Source: Clostridia bacterium (GTDB taxonomy: Bacteria > Bacillota > Clostridia > Christensenellales > Aristaeellaceae). From it: 20,026 nucleotides of DNA. Within the stretch, counting starts at the first letter, position 1. Each line of letters begins with the position of its first letter. Made by a program: the position numbers and the translations under genes. Below are positions 1 through 6,699 of this stretch, piece after piece. The notes below the pieces were generated by a model. The model was not told the origin of the DNA. It saw nothing but the letters and a program-made list of their open reading frames with translations, and did no database searches. Location of the stretch: the NCBI GenBank assembly GCA_017620115.1, contig JAFZRB010000214.1, positions 1 through 20,026 on the forward strand, in the 5' to 3' direction.

Positions 1-143
1 CCAAGCCCGCACCGGCCCCGGCCGAGAAGAAGGGCTTCGTGTGCAAGATCTGCGGCTACGTGTACGAGGGCGACACGCTGCCCGAGGACTTCATCTGCCC
101 GCTGTGCAAGCACGGCGCGGAGGATTTCGAGCCGCTGAAATGA
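1..143 (+). CDS. Rubredoxin-domain protein, C-terminal part (5' end outside window)
   Basis: The open frame enters from the left edge (first full codon at base 3) and stops with TGA at 141-143, giving the last 46 residues. A Lys/Pro/Ala-rich linker (KPAPAPAEKKG) leads into a compact rubredoxin fold. It has a CxxCGYVYEG knuckle and a second knuckle, CPLCKHGAEDFE, so all four Cys ligands of a single iron are present. Rubredoxin domains carry one electron at a time between flavoproteins and oxygen- or peroxide-reducing enzymes in anaerobes. A linker followed by a short C-terminal rubredoxin is typical of clostridial flavin-reductase/rubredoxin fusions and of some rubrerythrins. The missing N-terminus decides which, and a flavin reductase fusion is my preference only. 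The downstream GNAT gene starts inside its stop codon. Confidence 0.85.
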   Translation, partial: KPAPAPAEKKGFVCKICGYVYEGDTLPEDFICPLCKHGAEDFEPLK

Positions 144-619
144 CGCCCGTCGCGCTTTTTCCCATGACGCCCGGGCTCTGCCATGAACTCTACCGCGGCT
201 GGCAGAACGATCCCGCCATCTGCGCCGACCCCGCGCGGTTTCGCCCCTTCCGCTACGATCCGGACTGGGTCGACCGCTATTTCGCCCGCCAGCAGACGCC
301 CGACCGACGCTATTTCGCCATCCTCGCGGGCGGAACGGTGGTGGGTGAGCTCCTGCTCAAGCGCATTGACCGCGCGGCGGGAACCTGCGCGCTGTCCATT
401 CACCTGCAGAACGACAGCGTGAAAAACAAAGGCTACGGCACGCGGGCCGAAAAACTGGCCGTGGCCTACGCCTTCGATCGGCTCGGGCTGCGCGCCGTGC
501 TCGCCGACGCCGTCAAAGGCAACGCCAGAAGCCGCCACGTGCTGGAAAAGGCCGGCTTCGCGCCATGCGGTGAGGACGAAACCTTCGCCGGTTACAGAAT
601 CGAAAAGCCCGAACCATAA
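140..619 (+). CDS. GNAT-family N-acetyltransferase (RimJ/RimL-like)
   Basis: This 159-residue protein fits a single GNAT domain using acetyl-CoA. The central acetyl-CoA-binding region is seen as VKNKGYGTRAEKLAVAYAFDRLG (about 95-116, a variant of the R/QxxGxG/A motif). It is followed by the conserved NxRSRHVLEKAGF turn (128-140), as in RimJ/RimL-type enzymes that acetylate protein N-termini or small amines. The substrate cannot be told. The ATG at 140 overlaps the TGA of the rubredoxin gene (ATGA), which suggests translational coupling. The GGAG at about 120 lies rather far upstream, so a start at the second Met (164) is possible. A frame open further upstream only reads through the rubredoxin gene in another frame. 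Confidence 0.85.
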   Translation: MTPVALFPMTPGLCHELYRGWQNDPAICADPARFRPFRYDPDWVDRYFARQQTPDRRYFAILAGGTVVGELLLKRIDRAAGTCALSIHLQNDSVKNKGYGTRAEKLAVAYAFDRLGLRAVLADAVKGNARSRHVLEKAGFAPCGEDETFAGYRIEKPEP

Positions 620-623
620 ACGC

Positions 624-654
624 ATCGCCGCCCGACACGACGCCGGGCGGCGAT
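624..654. terminator. Strong hairpin between convergent genes, probable terminator
   Basis: A perfect 11-bp stem (624-634 with 644-654, ATCGCCGCCCG/CGGGCGGCGAT) with a 9-base loop lies 5 bases after the GNAT stop and 36 bases beyond the stop of the minus-strand isomerase. The T tract is poor on the plus side and weak (GCGTTTATGG) on the minus side, so it may act on both strands but less efficiently than a classical terminator. Confidence 0.55.
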
Positions 655-689
655 TGCTGTAAGAAGTCTCATGAATGCGGGCGGGACGC

Positions 690-1592
690 TCACACCTCGT
701 CCCAGATCCTGCGCGCGTTGGCCAGAGAAACGCTGGTGGCGTAGGCCGCGTCCTCCAGGCCCTCGAATTCGATGGCCACGCAGCCGTCGTAGCCCGCGCC
801 CTTCAGCGCGCCCAGCGCCGCCCAGATGTCCAGATCGCCCTGCGCCAGGATCGCGCCGCGCAGGTACTTGCCGGCCTTGGAGCGGAACCAGTGGCCGCCG
901 CAGTCGAACTGCGTGCTGTCGCCCGGATCGCGGCTCCGAACGTAGAAATCCTTCAGATGCACCATCTTCGTGCGCGGGGCCAGCACCTGGCAGGCCACGG
1001 CGGGATCCTCGTCCACGCAGATGATGTTGCCGGTGTCCAGAAGCAATCCGTAGTTGGGGTCGTTCACGCCCAGCAGCACGCGCTCGACGCGGTCGCAGCC
1101 GTTGGCGAAGAAGCCGTGGTTCTCGATCATGGTCATCACGCCGCGGGCCTTCGCGTGCTCGGTCACGCGCTTCGCGCTCTCCACCAGCACCGGCAGCCAG
1201 CGCTCGAAGTCGGCCAGCGTGTTCTGGTTCAGCGGGCGGCGGAAGGCGGTCACGTCGTGGCGCATGCGCGGCACGCCCAGCTCGGCGGCGATGTCCACCT
1301 CGTGGCACACGCGCGCGATTTCCTTCTCCAGCGCCTCGCCCTCGCGGCAGAAGTCGGCCAGCACGGAGTAGTTCACCAGCTCGATCCCCGCGTCGGCCGC
1401 CCAGCGGCGCGCGTCGCGGATGGCGGCGCTGTCGATGCGGCCGGTCTCGGGATCGTCGAAGCGGAAGGCGAAGGGCACCAGCTCGAGGCACTCCGCGCCC
1501 TGGCGGGCCGCCCAGTCGACGACCTCGTGCAGCGTCATGCGGCCGGCTTCGATCTCGCGGTCCAGGCAATAGGAACTCATGCCGATTTTCAT
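690..1592 (-). CDS. Sugar phosphate isomerase/epimerase family protein (xylose isomerase-like TIM barrel)
   Basis: This 300-residue protein has the AP-endonuclease-2/xylose-isomerase-like TIM-barrel pattern. Likely metal and catalytic ligands are seen in order: Glu157 (MIENHG), Asp186 (LLLDTGN), His212 (VHLKD) and Glu275 (AIEFEG). This is the E-D-H-E set used by ketose 3-epimerases and inosose isomerases. It probably isomerises or epimerises a free sugar, a sugar phosphate or an inositol derivative; the exact substrate is not readable. It starts 26 bases after the stop of the upstream PfkB-type kinase, with an AAAGGATG ribosome binding site. The two form an operon and most likely act on the same carbohydrate. 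The length is normal for the family and no signal peptide is seen, so it is cytoplasmic. Confidence 0.88.
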   Translation of the reverse strand: MKIGMSSYCLDREIEAGRMTLHEVVDWAARQGAECLELVPFAFRFDDPETGRIDSAAIRDARRWAADAGIELVNYSVLADFCREGEALEKEIARVCHEVDIAAELGVPRMRHDVTAFRRPLNQNTLADFERWLPVLVESAKRVTEHAKARGVMTMIENHGFFANGCDRVERVLLGVNDPNYGLLLDTGNIICVDEDPAVACQVLAPRTKMVHLKDFYVRSRDPGDSTQFDCGGHWFRSKAGKYLRGAILAQGDLDIWAALGALKGAGYDGCVAIEFEGLEDAAYATSVSLANARRIWDEV

Positions 1593-1618
1593 GGGAAGTC
1601 ATCCTTTCAACAATTATA

Positions 1619-2557
1619 TCATAGGTCGGACGGCGATTCAAACTCATCGAAGAATCCCGCGATGGGCGGGCTGGCGTTCTCCACCCGCTGGATCACCACC
1701 GAGGCCAGCTTCGCGCCCGCGCGCACGGCCGATTTGAGCGGCAGGCCGCGCGTGAGCGCCATGACCGCGCCGGAGAGGAAGGCGTCGCCCGCGCCGGTGG
1801 AGTCGATCAGGCGGCAGGGCAGCGCCGGGCACGCGCCGATCTCGCGGCTGCGGCTGTCGTAGTAGACCGCGCCGCGCGGCCCCATGGTGACGATCATCGA
1901 AGGAATGCCCGCGGCCTGAACGGCGCCCGGCAGGAAACGCATCATGGCGGCGGGATCCAGGCCGTTCAGGTCGCGGCCGAACAGGCGGCCGGCTTCGATC
2001 TCGTTGCAGATGAAGCAGTCCACGCGGCGCAGGAACTCGGGCCGCCTGAGGATGATGCCCATGTTGCCCACGATGACGTACACCTTTTTGCCGTGCCGCT
2101 GCGCCAGGTCGAGCACGCGCCCGGCGATGGACTCGTTCATGTCGATCTCCAGAACGATGTTCTCGCAGGCGGACACGATGGCGTCGCCCTGCCCGCGGAT
2201 CAGCGCCTCCAGCGCGGAGAAATCCGGCTGATGCGAGATGGAGCCCGCCAGATCCCCGTTTTCGTCGAATACGGCCAGCCACAGCCCCATGGCGTTCTCG
2301 CCCTCGGTGACGTAGCGGGTGTCGATGCCGCTTTCCGCCAGCTGCCGTCGCACGTCCTGGCCGACCGCCGTGCGGTCGATCGAGCTGACAAACTGCGCCG
2401 GCATGCCCAGGCTGCCGAAGTTTTCCGCCACGTTCCGCGAAACGCCGCCCGGAATCATTTTGATGGTTCCGACGTTGCGGCCCGTCGGGCAATAGCGGCC
2501 GTCGGGGTAGCCCTTGATATCCACAAAGACCGTGCCGATAATGGCGGTTCCAGCCAT
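1619..2557 (-). CDS. PfkB-family carbohydrate/nucleoside kinase
   Basis: This 312-residue protein is a ribokinase-fold (PfkB) kinase. The N-terminal signature is present (PGGVSRNVAENFGSLG, 36-51). So is the C-terminal anion-hole and catalytic-base motif DSTGAGDAF (252-260), with Asp258 as base. A mid-protein CNEIEAGRLFG (184-194) matches the usual N-E-x-E region. The family transfers phosphate from ATP to the hydroxyl of a sugar or nucleoside. The pattern VDIKGYP...G..NVG...PGGVxRNVAEN resembles pseudouridine-kinase-like members, but the substrate is unproven. The start at 2557 was chosen because AAGGAG lies 9 bases upstream; a Met 22 codons earlier falls within the promoter region and has no such site. 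It heads the operon with the isomerase at 690-1592. Confidence 0.9.
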   Translation of the reverse strand: MAGTAIIGTVFVDIKGYPDGRYCPTGRNVGTIKMIPGGVSRNVAENFGSLGMPAQFVSSIDRTAVGQDVRRQLAESGIDTRYVTEGENAMGLWLAVFDENGDLAGSISHQPDFSALEALIRGQGDAIVSACENIVLEIDMNESIAGRVLDLAQRHGKKVYVIVGNMGIILRRPEFLRRVDCFICNEIEAGRLFGRDLNGLDPAAMMRFLPGAVQAAGIPSMIVTMGPRGAVYYDSRSREIGACPALPCRLIDSTGAGDAFLSGAVMALTRGLPLKSAVRAGAKLASVVIQRVENASPPIAGFFDEFESPSDL

Positions 2558-2594
2558 AGGCCCACGCTCCTTCGCGCCTTTGTATCCAGCTCTT

Positions 2595-2623
2595 AGCATA
2601 AAGGAAGAAAAGCGAAAAGTCAA
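2595..2623 (-). promoter_or_regulatory. Sigma-A-type promoter of the kinase-isomerase operon
   Basis: On the minus strand TTGACT (2618-2623) is followed by exactly 17 bases and TATGCT (2595-2600). Transcription would start near 2588, giving a leader of about 30 bases that contains the AAGGAG site of the kinase. Confidence 0.75.
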
Positions 2624-2676
2624 CCGTTTTCCGGCGTCCTGCGGGATTTTATTCGGGCGGGGGAGGAAGGACTGGG

Positions 2677-2874
2677 AATTAGCAACTAGTAATTGGGGAG
2701 CCTTCGCGTATATGCTTCGTTTGCGTTTCTGTTGGCGGGGGCCTGCCCTCTCAGGCGCTTCGCGCCAGCTCTCCCAGGGGGAGAGCCAAGAGGAACGCGG
2801 GCCTTCCTGCCTCTCCCGCTGGGAGAGGTGCCCCGAAGGGGCGGAGAGGGCCTGCTAATTTCTAATTGCTAATT
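2677..2874. repeat. Palindromic repeat element 1 (MITE-like)
   Basis: This fills most of the gene-free stretch between the kinase promoter and the DUF1846 promoter. The outer ends are inverted: AATTAGCAA at 2677-2685 and TTGCTAATT at 2866-2874. An inner inverted pair, GCCCTCTC (2745-2752) and GAGAGGGC (2844-2851), encloses four perfect hairpins: 2754-2766 (5 bp, loop TTC), 2768-2786 (8 bp, loop AGG), 2810-2828 (8 bp, loop GCT) and 2830-2842 (5 bp, loop GAA). The hairpins are arranged short-long-long-short, so the whole is close to one large palindrome. No convincing protein is encoded. The same outer ends bound the element at 9379-9593, which supports a dispersed family. Confidence 0.7.
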
Positions 2875-2908
2875 GTTCCCTCCCCCTCGACAAATAACCA
2901 TTGCGCGA

Positions 2909-2940
2909 TTGACAGCCGGCGGATTTTGGGCTAGTATAGT
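2909..2940 (+). promoter_or_regulatory. Sigma-A-type promoter of the DUF1846-regulator unit
   Basis: A consensus TTGACA (2909-2914) is followed by 17 bases and TAGTAT (2932-2937). An overlapping TATAGT (2935-2940) would need a 20-base spacer. The start of transcription would be near 2944, about 50 bases before the ATG. I see no clear palindromic operator for the downstream DtxR-like protein here. Confidence 0.65.
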
Positions 2941-2997
2941 AAGGTGGTTGTTTGCTCAGCCCGGCTTCGCGCACAGAAGAATATCGGAGGTCATAAC

Positions 2998-4485
2998 ATG
3001 ATGAGACAGGGGTTCGATAACGACAAATACCTGACCATGCAGTCGGCGCATATCCTCGAACGGATCAGCGAATTCGGCGGCAAGCTCTATCTCGAATTCG
3101 GCGGCAAGCTGTTCGACGATCACCACGCCTCGCGCGTTCTGCCCGGCTTCAGGCCGGACAGCAAGCTGCAGATGCTGCTCAAGCTCAGGGATCAGGCTGA
3201 AATCGTCATCGCCATCAACGCCAACGACATCGGCGCGAACAAGGTGCGCGGAGACCTGGGCATCACCTACGACGCCGACGTGCTGCGCCTGATCGACGCC
3301 TTCCGCGGCGTGGGGCTGTATGTGGGCAGCGTCGCCATCACGCACTACGCCGGCCAGGCGGCGGCCGACGCCTTCAAGAAGCGCCTGGAAACGCTCGGCG
3401 TGAAGGTGTTCCGGCTGTACCTCATCCCGGATTATCCCGCCAACGTACGCCGGATCGTGAGCGACGAGGGCTACGGCCGCAACGACTACATCGAGACCGG
3501 GCGCTCGCTCGTGATCGTCACCGCGCCGGGCCCCGGCTCGGGCAAGATGGCCACATGCCTCTCGCAGCTGTATCACGAGAACAAGCGGGGCATCAAGGCC
3601 GGCTACGCCAAGTTTGAAACCTTCCCCATCTGGAACCTGCCGCTCAACCATCCGGTCAACCTGGCCTACGAGGCCGCAACCGCCGACCTCAACGACGTGA
3701 ACATGATCGACCCGTTCCACCTCGAGGCCTACGGCGTGACCACCGTCAACTACAACCGCGACGTGGAGATCTTCCCCGTTCTGAACGCCATATTCGAGCG
3801 CATCCAGGGCGTGTCGCCCTACAAGTCGCCCACCGACATGGGCGTCAACATGGCGGGCTACTGCATCGTGGACGACGAGGCCTGCCGCGAGGCGTCCCGC
3901 CAGGAGATCATCCGCCGCTATTACAACACCGCCTGCATGCTCAAGCAGGGCCGCGCCGAACAGAGCGCGCTGAACAAGATCGAACTGCTCATGAGCAAGG
4001 CCGGCGTCTCATTCGACGAGCGGCCCGTCGTGGCCGCCGCGCTCGACGTGGAGCGGGATACCGGCCGGCCCGCCGCCGCCATCCAGCTGCCCGACGGCCA
4101 GCTCGTGGCCGGCAAAACCTCCTCGCTCCTGGGCGCGACCGCGGGCATGCTCATGAACGCCCTCAAGGCGCTGGGCGGCGTGAACAAGGAGCTCGATCTG
4201 CTCTCCAAGGCCGTGATCGAGCCGCTGCAGGATCTCAAGGTCAACTATCTGGGCAGCGTCAACCCGCGGCTGCACACCGACGAGATTTTGCTGGCGCTGA
4301 GCATCTGCGCCGTCACGAATCCGCTGGCCAAGCTGGCGCTGGAGCAGCTGAAGAAGCTGCGCGGCTGCGAGGCGCATTCCTCCGTCATCCTCTCGAATGT
4401 GGACGAGCGCACCCTGCGCAAGCTGGGCATCAACCTCACCTGCGAGCCCAAGCACGAGAGCCAGAACCTGTATCACAATCAATAA
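2998..4485 (+). CDS. DUF1846 (UPF0371) family protein
   Basis: This 495-residue protein matches the full length and characteristic sequence of DUF1846. Conserved stretches include FGGKLYLEFGGKLFDDHHASRVLPGF (26-51), GDLGITYDADVLRLIDAF (85-102), SDEGYGRNDYIETGRSL (155-171), a P-loop-like TAPGPGSGKMATCLSQLYHE (175-194), and the block around YAKFETFPIWNLP (203-215) continuing into NDVNMIDPFHLE. The biochemical role of this family is not established to my knowledge. The GPGSGK segment suggests nucleotide or phosphate binding, but this is an inference. No signal peptide or membrane segment is visible. The start at 2998 has GGAGG 7 bases upstream; the adjacent Met at 3001 is nearly equivalent. A DtxR-like regulator follows after 65 bases with no terminator between, so the two are probably co-transcribed. 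Confidence 0.93.
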   Translation: MMRQGFDNDKYLTMQSAHILERISEFGGKLYLEFGGKLFDDHHASRVLPGFRPDSKLQMLLKLRDQAEIVIAINANDIGANKVRGDLGITYDADVLRLIDAFRGVGLYVGSVAITHYAGQAAADAFKKRLETLGVKVFRLYLIPDYPANVRRIVSDEGYGRNDYIETGRSLVIVTAPGPGSGKMATCLSQLYHENKRGIKAGYAKFETFPIWNLPLNHPVNLAYEAATADLNDVNMIDPFHLEAYGVTTVNYNRDVEIFPVLNAIFERIQGVSPYKSPTDMGVNMAGYCIVDDEACREASRQEIIRRYYNTACMLKQGRAEQSALNKIELLMSKAGVSFDERPVVAAALDVERDTGRPAAAIQLPDGQLVAGKTSSLLGATAGMLMNALKALGGVNKELDLLSKAVIEPLQDLKVNYLGSVNPRLHTDEILLALSICAVTNPLAKLALEQLKKLRGCEAHSSVILSNVDERTLRKLGINLTCEPKHESQNLYHNQ

Positions 4486-4550
4486 TGCGACCGCCCGCGC
4501 GCCGGGCGAAAACCGGAGCCGGAGAGCCGGCGGGGAGGCGACAGGGAGCC

Positions 4551-4925
4551 ATGAACATCCATAAATCGGCGGAAGATTATCTGGAGCAGATCCTCATACT
4601 CCTGGAGCGGAAGGGCAACGTACGCTCCATCGACATCGCCGCGGGGCTGTCGGTGAGCAAGCCCTCGGTGAGCTTCGCCATGAAGCAGCTGCGCGAAAAC
4701 GGCTACGTGGCGATGGACAAGGACAATTACATCACCCTCACCGACAAGGGCCTGAGCATCGCGCAGAACATCTACGCGCGCCACAAGGCGCTCGCGCGCT
4801 TCCTCATGCAGATGGGCGTGGACGAAGTCACCGCGCTGGACGACGCCTGCAAGCTGGAGCACGACATCTCCCCCGCGACGTTCGACGCCATCAAGAGGTT
4901 CATCGGGGAGGAAGAGGGGCAATAA
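4551..4925 (+). CDS. DtxR/MntR-family metal-dependent transcriptional regulator
   Basis: This 124-residue protein has an N-terminal winged helix (SAEDYLEQILILLE, then helix-turn-helix around SIDIAAGLSVSKPSVSFAMKQL, 26-47) and a short metal-binding/dimerisation domain. There is no SH3-like third domain, so it is of MntR size. Alignment by eye to MntR puts Asp9, Glu12, His78, Glu103 and His104 on the metal ligands. The position of MntR Glu99 is Cys100, as in the CxxEH motif of iron-sensing DtxR. It therefore has a mixed ligand set, and Mn versus Fe cannot be decided. Family members bind palindromes upstream of metal-transport genes when metal-loaded. The start was chosen at the Met before NIHKSAEDY, with AGGGAG and GGGGAGG just upstream. 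It follows the DUF1846 gene and is closed by a strong terminator. Confidence 0.88.
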   Translation: MNIHKSAEDYLEQILILLERKGNVRSIDIAAGLSVSKPSVSFAMKQLRENGYVAMDKDNYITLTDKGLSIAQNIYARHKALARFLMQMGVDEVTALDDACKLEHDISPATFDAIKRFIGEEEGQ

Positions 4926-4942
4926 CAACATATGAAAAAGCG

Positions 4943-4978
4943 AACGCGCTTCGTCGTATCGGCGGAGCGCGTTTTTTT
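4943..4978 (+). terminator. Rho-independent terminator after the DtxR-like gene
   Basis: AACGCGCT (4943-4950) pairs perfectly with AGCGCGTT (4966-4973), and the stem extends inward with G-U pairs to about 14 bp. It is followed by seven T residues (4972-4978). It lies 17 bases after the regulator stop and separates that unit from the sigma factor operon. Confidence 0.9.
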
Positions 4979-4986
4979 CGCGAATC

Positions 4987-5017
4987 TGAACAGATTTCCC
5001 CTTCCCGCGTGTCTAAT
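4987..5017 (+). promoter_or_regulatory. Probable ECF-type promoter of the sigma/anti-sigma operon
   Basis: TGAACA (4987-4992) and CGTGTCTAAT (5008-5017) resemble the TGAAC and CGTC/GTCTA boxes recognised by ECF sigma factors. The gap is 18 bases to GTCTAA, or 15 to the CGT. The site is 21 bases before the sigma factor ATG, fitting the usual autoregulation of ECF genes. No sigma-A promoter is obvious in this stretch. Confidence 0.6.
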
Positions 5018-5037
5018 AGAGAAAGGGGACGAGGCGT

Positions 5038-5547
5038 ATGCGTTCAACGGACACGGAGCGCGCGGCGAAGCCGGATATGAACCGGCTGATCGCCGAGTAC
5101 GGCGCGGGGCTGCTCAGGATGTGCTGCCTCTACCTGCGCGACCGGGCGCAGGCGGAGGATGCCGTGCAGGACACCTTCATCAAGGTCTATGAAAAATACG
5201 GCTCGTTCGAGGGCCGCAGCTCGGAAAAGACGTGGATCACCGCCATCGCCGTGAACACCTGCCGGAACTACCTCAGAAGCCCGTGGCGGCGGCGCAACGC
5301 CGGGGAGAAGGGGCTGTACCTGTTGCGGCAGGCCCCGCCGGAGCCGCCGGACGGCACGGTCGTTCGCGCCGTGATGACGCTGCCCGCGAAGTACCGCGAG
5401 GCGGTGCTGCTGGCGTACTATCAGGAGCTGAAGCCCCGGGAGATCGCCGAGATGCTGGGCGTTCCCCCGCCCACGGTGACGACGCGGCTCAGGCGCGCGC
5501 GGCAAATGCTCAAGGAATCGCTGAAGGAGTGGTATTTCGATGAGTAA
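5038..5547 (+). CDS. ECF-type RNA polymerase sigma factor (sigma-70 family)
   Basis: This 169-residue protein consists of region 2 (about 17-83, including DAVQDTFIKVYEKYGSFEG and KTWITAIAVNTCRNYLR, the -10 recognition helix), a short linker, and region 4 (about 108-162, LPAKYREAVLLAYYQELKPREIAEMLG, then a recognition helix around PPTVTTRLRRARQML). Regions 1 and 3 are absent, which defines the extracytoplasmic function class. It directs RNA polymerase to alternative promoters, usually in response to envelope or metabolic stress. The start at 5038 has AAAGGGG and GAGG upstream. The stop overlaps the next gene by 8 bases, so both are translationally coupled. The next gene encodes a one-pass membrane protein, probably its anti-sigma factor. 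The target regulon is unknown. Confidence 0.93.
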   Translation: MRSTDTERAAKPDMNRLIAEYGAGLLRMCCLYLRDRAQAEDAVQDTFIKVYEKYGSFEGRSSEKTWITAIAVNTCRNYLRSPWRRRNAGEKGLYLLRQAPPEPPDGTVVRAVMTLPAKYREAVLLAYYQELKPREIAEMLGVPPPTVTTRLRRARQMLKESLKEWYFDE

Positions 5548-6598
5548 AATATCATTTCGCGAGCAGATCGACCTGGAAATGAAGGACGTCTGCCTTTCGG
5601 CCGAGCGCGTTCGCCGCATTCACAGCCTGACCGATGGCAGACAGCCCCCCGTCCGCCGGTTCAGCCTGCCCCGTCGGCTGCCCGCCGCGCTGCTCGCGGC
5701 GGCGCTGGCGGCCTGCGCGCTGTTCGCGCTCATCAGCCGCGCGGGCAGTCTGTTCGGGCCGGGCGGCGACGCCGTCGTTGACCCGCTCTCGCATGGCGGC
5801 GCGAGCGGTACCCCCGCGCCCCAGCCCACCGAATCGCCGGAACTGTCGTTCGAGGCGGCGGGCGTGCGCTTCGCGCTGGAAAGCGCGGAAGCGACGGCGG
5901 ACACGCTGACGCTGAACTGGCGCGTGAGCTCCGAACGCGACGATCAGGCGTGCGTCGCCTTTTGCGATTTCGGGATCACGGGCTGCGAATGCCATGCGAA
6001 TCCGGAGGTCTTCGACGGCCTGGCGGGCCTGTCCGCGCTGGGCGGGGCGGTGGAGGGCGTCCCGCTCCCGGCCAATCGGTACTATGGAACGAGTATTCCC
6101 ATCGCGGCGTCCGGCGGCGTCCTGACCGTGCGCGTGACCATGGCCGTCTATGCCCCCGCCGCCGAGCCGCGCCTGGAGCTCAGCTTCCCGAACGGCTTCC
6201 CCGCGCCCACGCCGGAGCCGCAGTCACTCAACGCCGCCGCGGATTCGCCCTTGAGCGAAACGGACGAGACGCTGGAAAAGCTGCGCGGCGAACTGGAGCG
6301 GGCGCTGGCCGCCGGCGAGCGGGAGCGCGCCCTGTCGCTGCAGGACGAGATGCGGTATATCGACTGCATGGACGCCCTGGAGGACGGCCAGCTCTCTTTC
6401 ACGGAGGAGGGGGAGATCTCTCCGGCCTATCCGGACACGCTGGAGGCAATCGCCTTCGACCGGGCGTATTACGACGCCCTGCCCGCCGCGCGGGCCTCGC
6501 TGGAGATGGCCGCGGAGTGCGGGGTGATCGTGCCGCTGGGCGAGGCGGCCATCGAATTCGAGATACCGGTTTCCCCGCGCCCCACCGCCGCGCCGTAA
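5540..6598 (+). CDS. Membrane-anchored probable anti-sigma factor with extracytoplasmic domain
   Basis: This 352-residue protein begins inside the sigma factor gene (8-base overlap). Residues 1-45 are cytoplasmic, with FREQIDLEMKDVCLSAERVRRI at 6-27, a short amphipathic segment where sigma binding would be expected. It lacks the HxxxCxxC zinc motif of ZAS anti-sigma factors. One membrane helix spans about 47-66 (PRRLPAALLAAALAACALFA). Residues 67-352 lie outside: a Pro/Ser/Thr-rich linker, a beta-rich domain (about 102-215) with four clustered Cys (138, 142, 149, 151), a second Pro linker, an acidic helical part (240-285) and a tail ending in Pro-rich residues. The layout resembles DUF4179-type anti-sigma/sensor proteins of Firmicutes, but I do not recognise the outer domain with certainty. 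Function is inferred from position and topology. Confidence 0.7.
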   Translation: MSKISFREQIDLEMKDVCLSAERVRRIHSLTDGRQPPVRRFSLPRRLPAALLAAALAACALFALISRAGSLFGPGGDAVVDPLSHGGASGTPAPQPTESPELSFEAAGVRFALESAEATADTLTLNWRVSSERDDQACVAFCDFGITGCECHANPEVFDGLAGLSALGGAVEGVPLPANRYYGTSIPIAASGGVLTVRVTMAVYAPAAEPRLELSFPNGFPAPTPEPQSLNAAADSPLSETDETLEKLRGELERALAAGERERALSLQDEMRYIDCMDALEDGQLSFTEEGEISPAYPDTLEAIAFDRAYYDALPAARASLEMAAECGVIVPLGEAAIEFEIPVSPRPTAAP

Positions 6599-6608
6599 AG
6601 CAAAAGGC

Positions 6609-6633
6609 CCCCGGCCAGCGGGGCTGACCGGGG
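6609..6633. terminator. GC hairpin between convergent genes, possible terminator
   Basis: CCCCGGCCAGC (6609-6619) pairs with GCTGACCGGGG (6623-6633) with one mismatch. It is 10 bases after the anti-sigma stop. The plus side has no T tract. The minus side continues CCTTTTGCTTTA, so it may mainly stop transcripts from the minus-strand HAD gene. Confidence 0.4.
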
Positions 6634-6649
6634 AGCGGGAGGTCAAAAC

Positions 6650-6683
6650 GACAGCGACAAGCTGTCCAGCCGGGAAATTCCCG
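6650..6683. other. Two further short hairpins in the non-coding gap
   Basis: GACAGC (6650-6655) pairs with GCTGTC (6661-6666) around a 5-base loop. CGGGAAATTCCCG (6671-6683) is a perfect 13-base palindrome. Together with the hairpin at 6609-6633 and the tRNA-like stretch at 6700-6725 they fill the 146 bases between the anti-sigma and HAD genes. No function can be assigned. Confidence 0.5.
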
Positions 6684-6699
6684 CAGGTGCGGAAGGCAA

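Noticed and set aside
2677..2874. Element 1 as a CRISPR array
   Set aside because: The hairpins differ in sequence, there are no regularly spaced identical repeats with spacers, and no cas gene is present.
2998..3060. A palindromic DtxR/MntR operator at the DUF1846 promoter
   Set aside because: I looked between 2900 and 3000 for an inverted repeat like known MntR or DtxR boxes and saw none convincing.
4492..4508. Hairpin between the DUF1846 gene and the DtxR-like gene as a terminator
   Set aside because: A 6-bp stem followed by AAAACC has no T tract, so read-through into the regulator is more likely.
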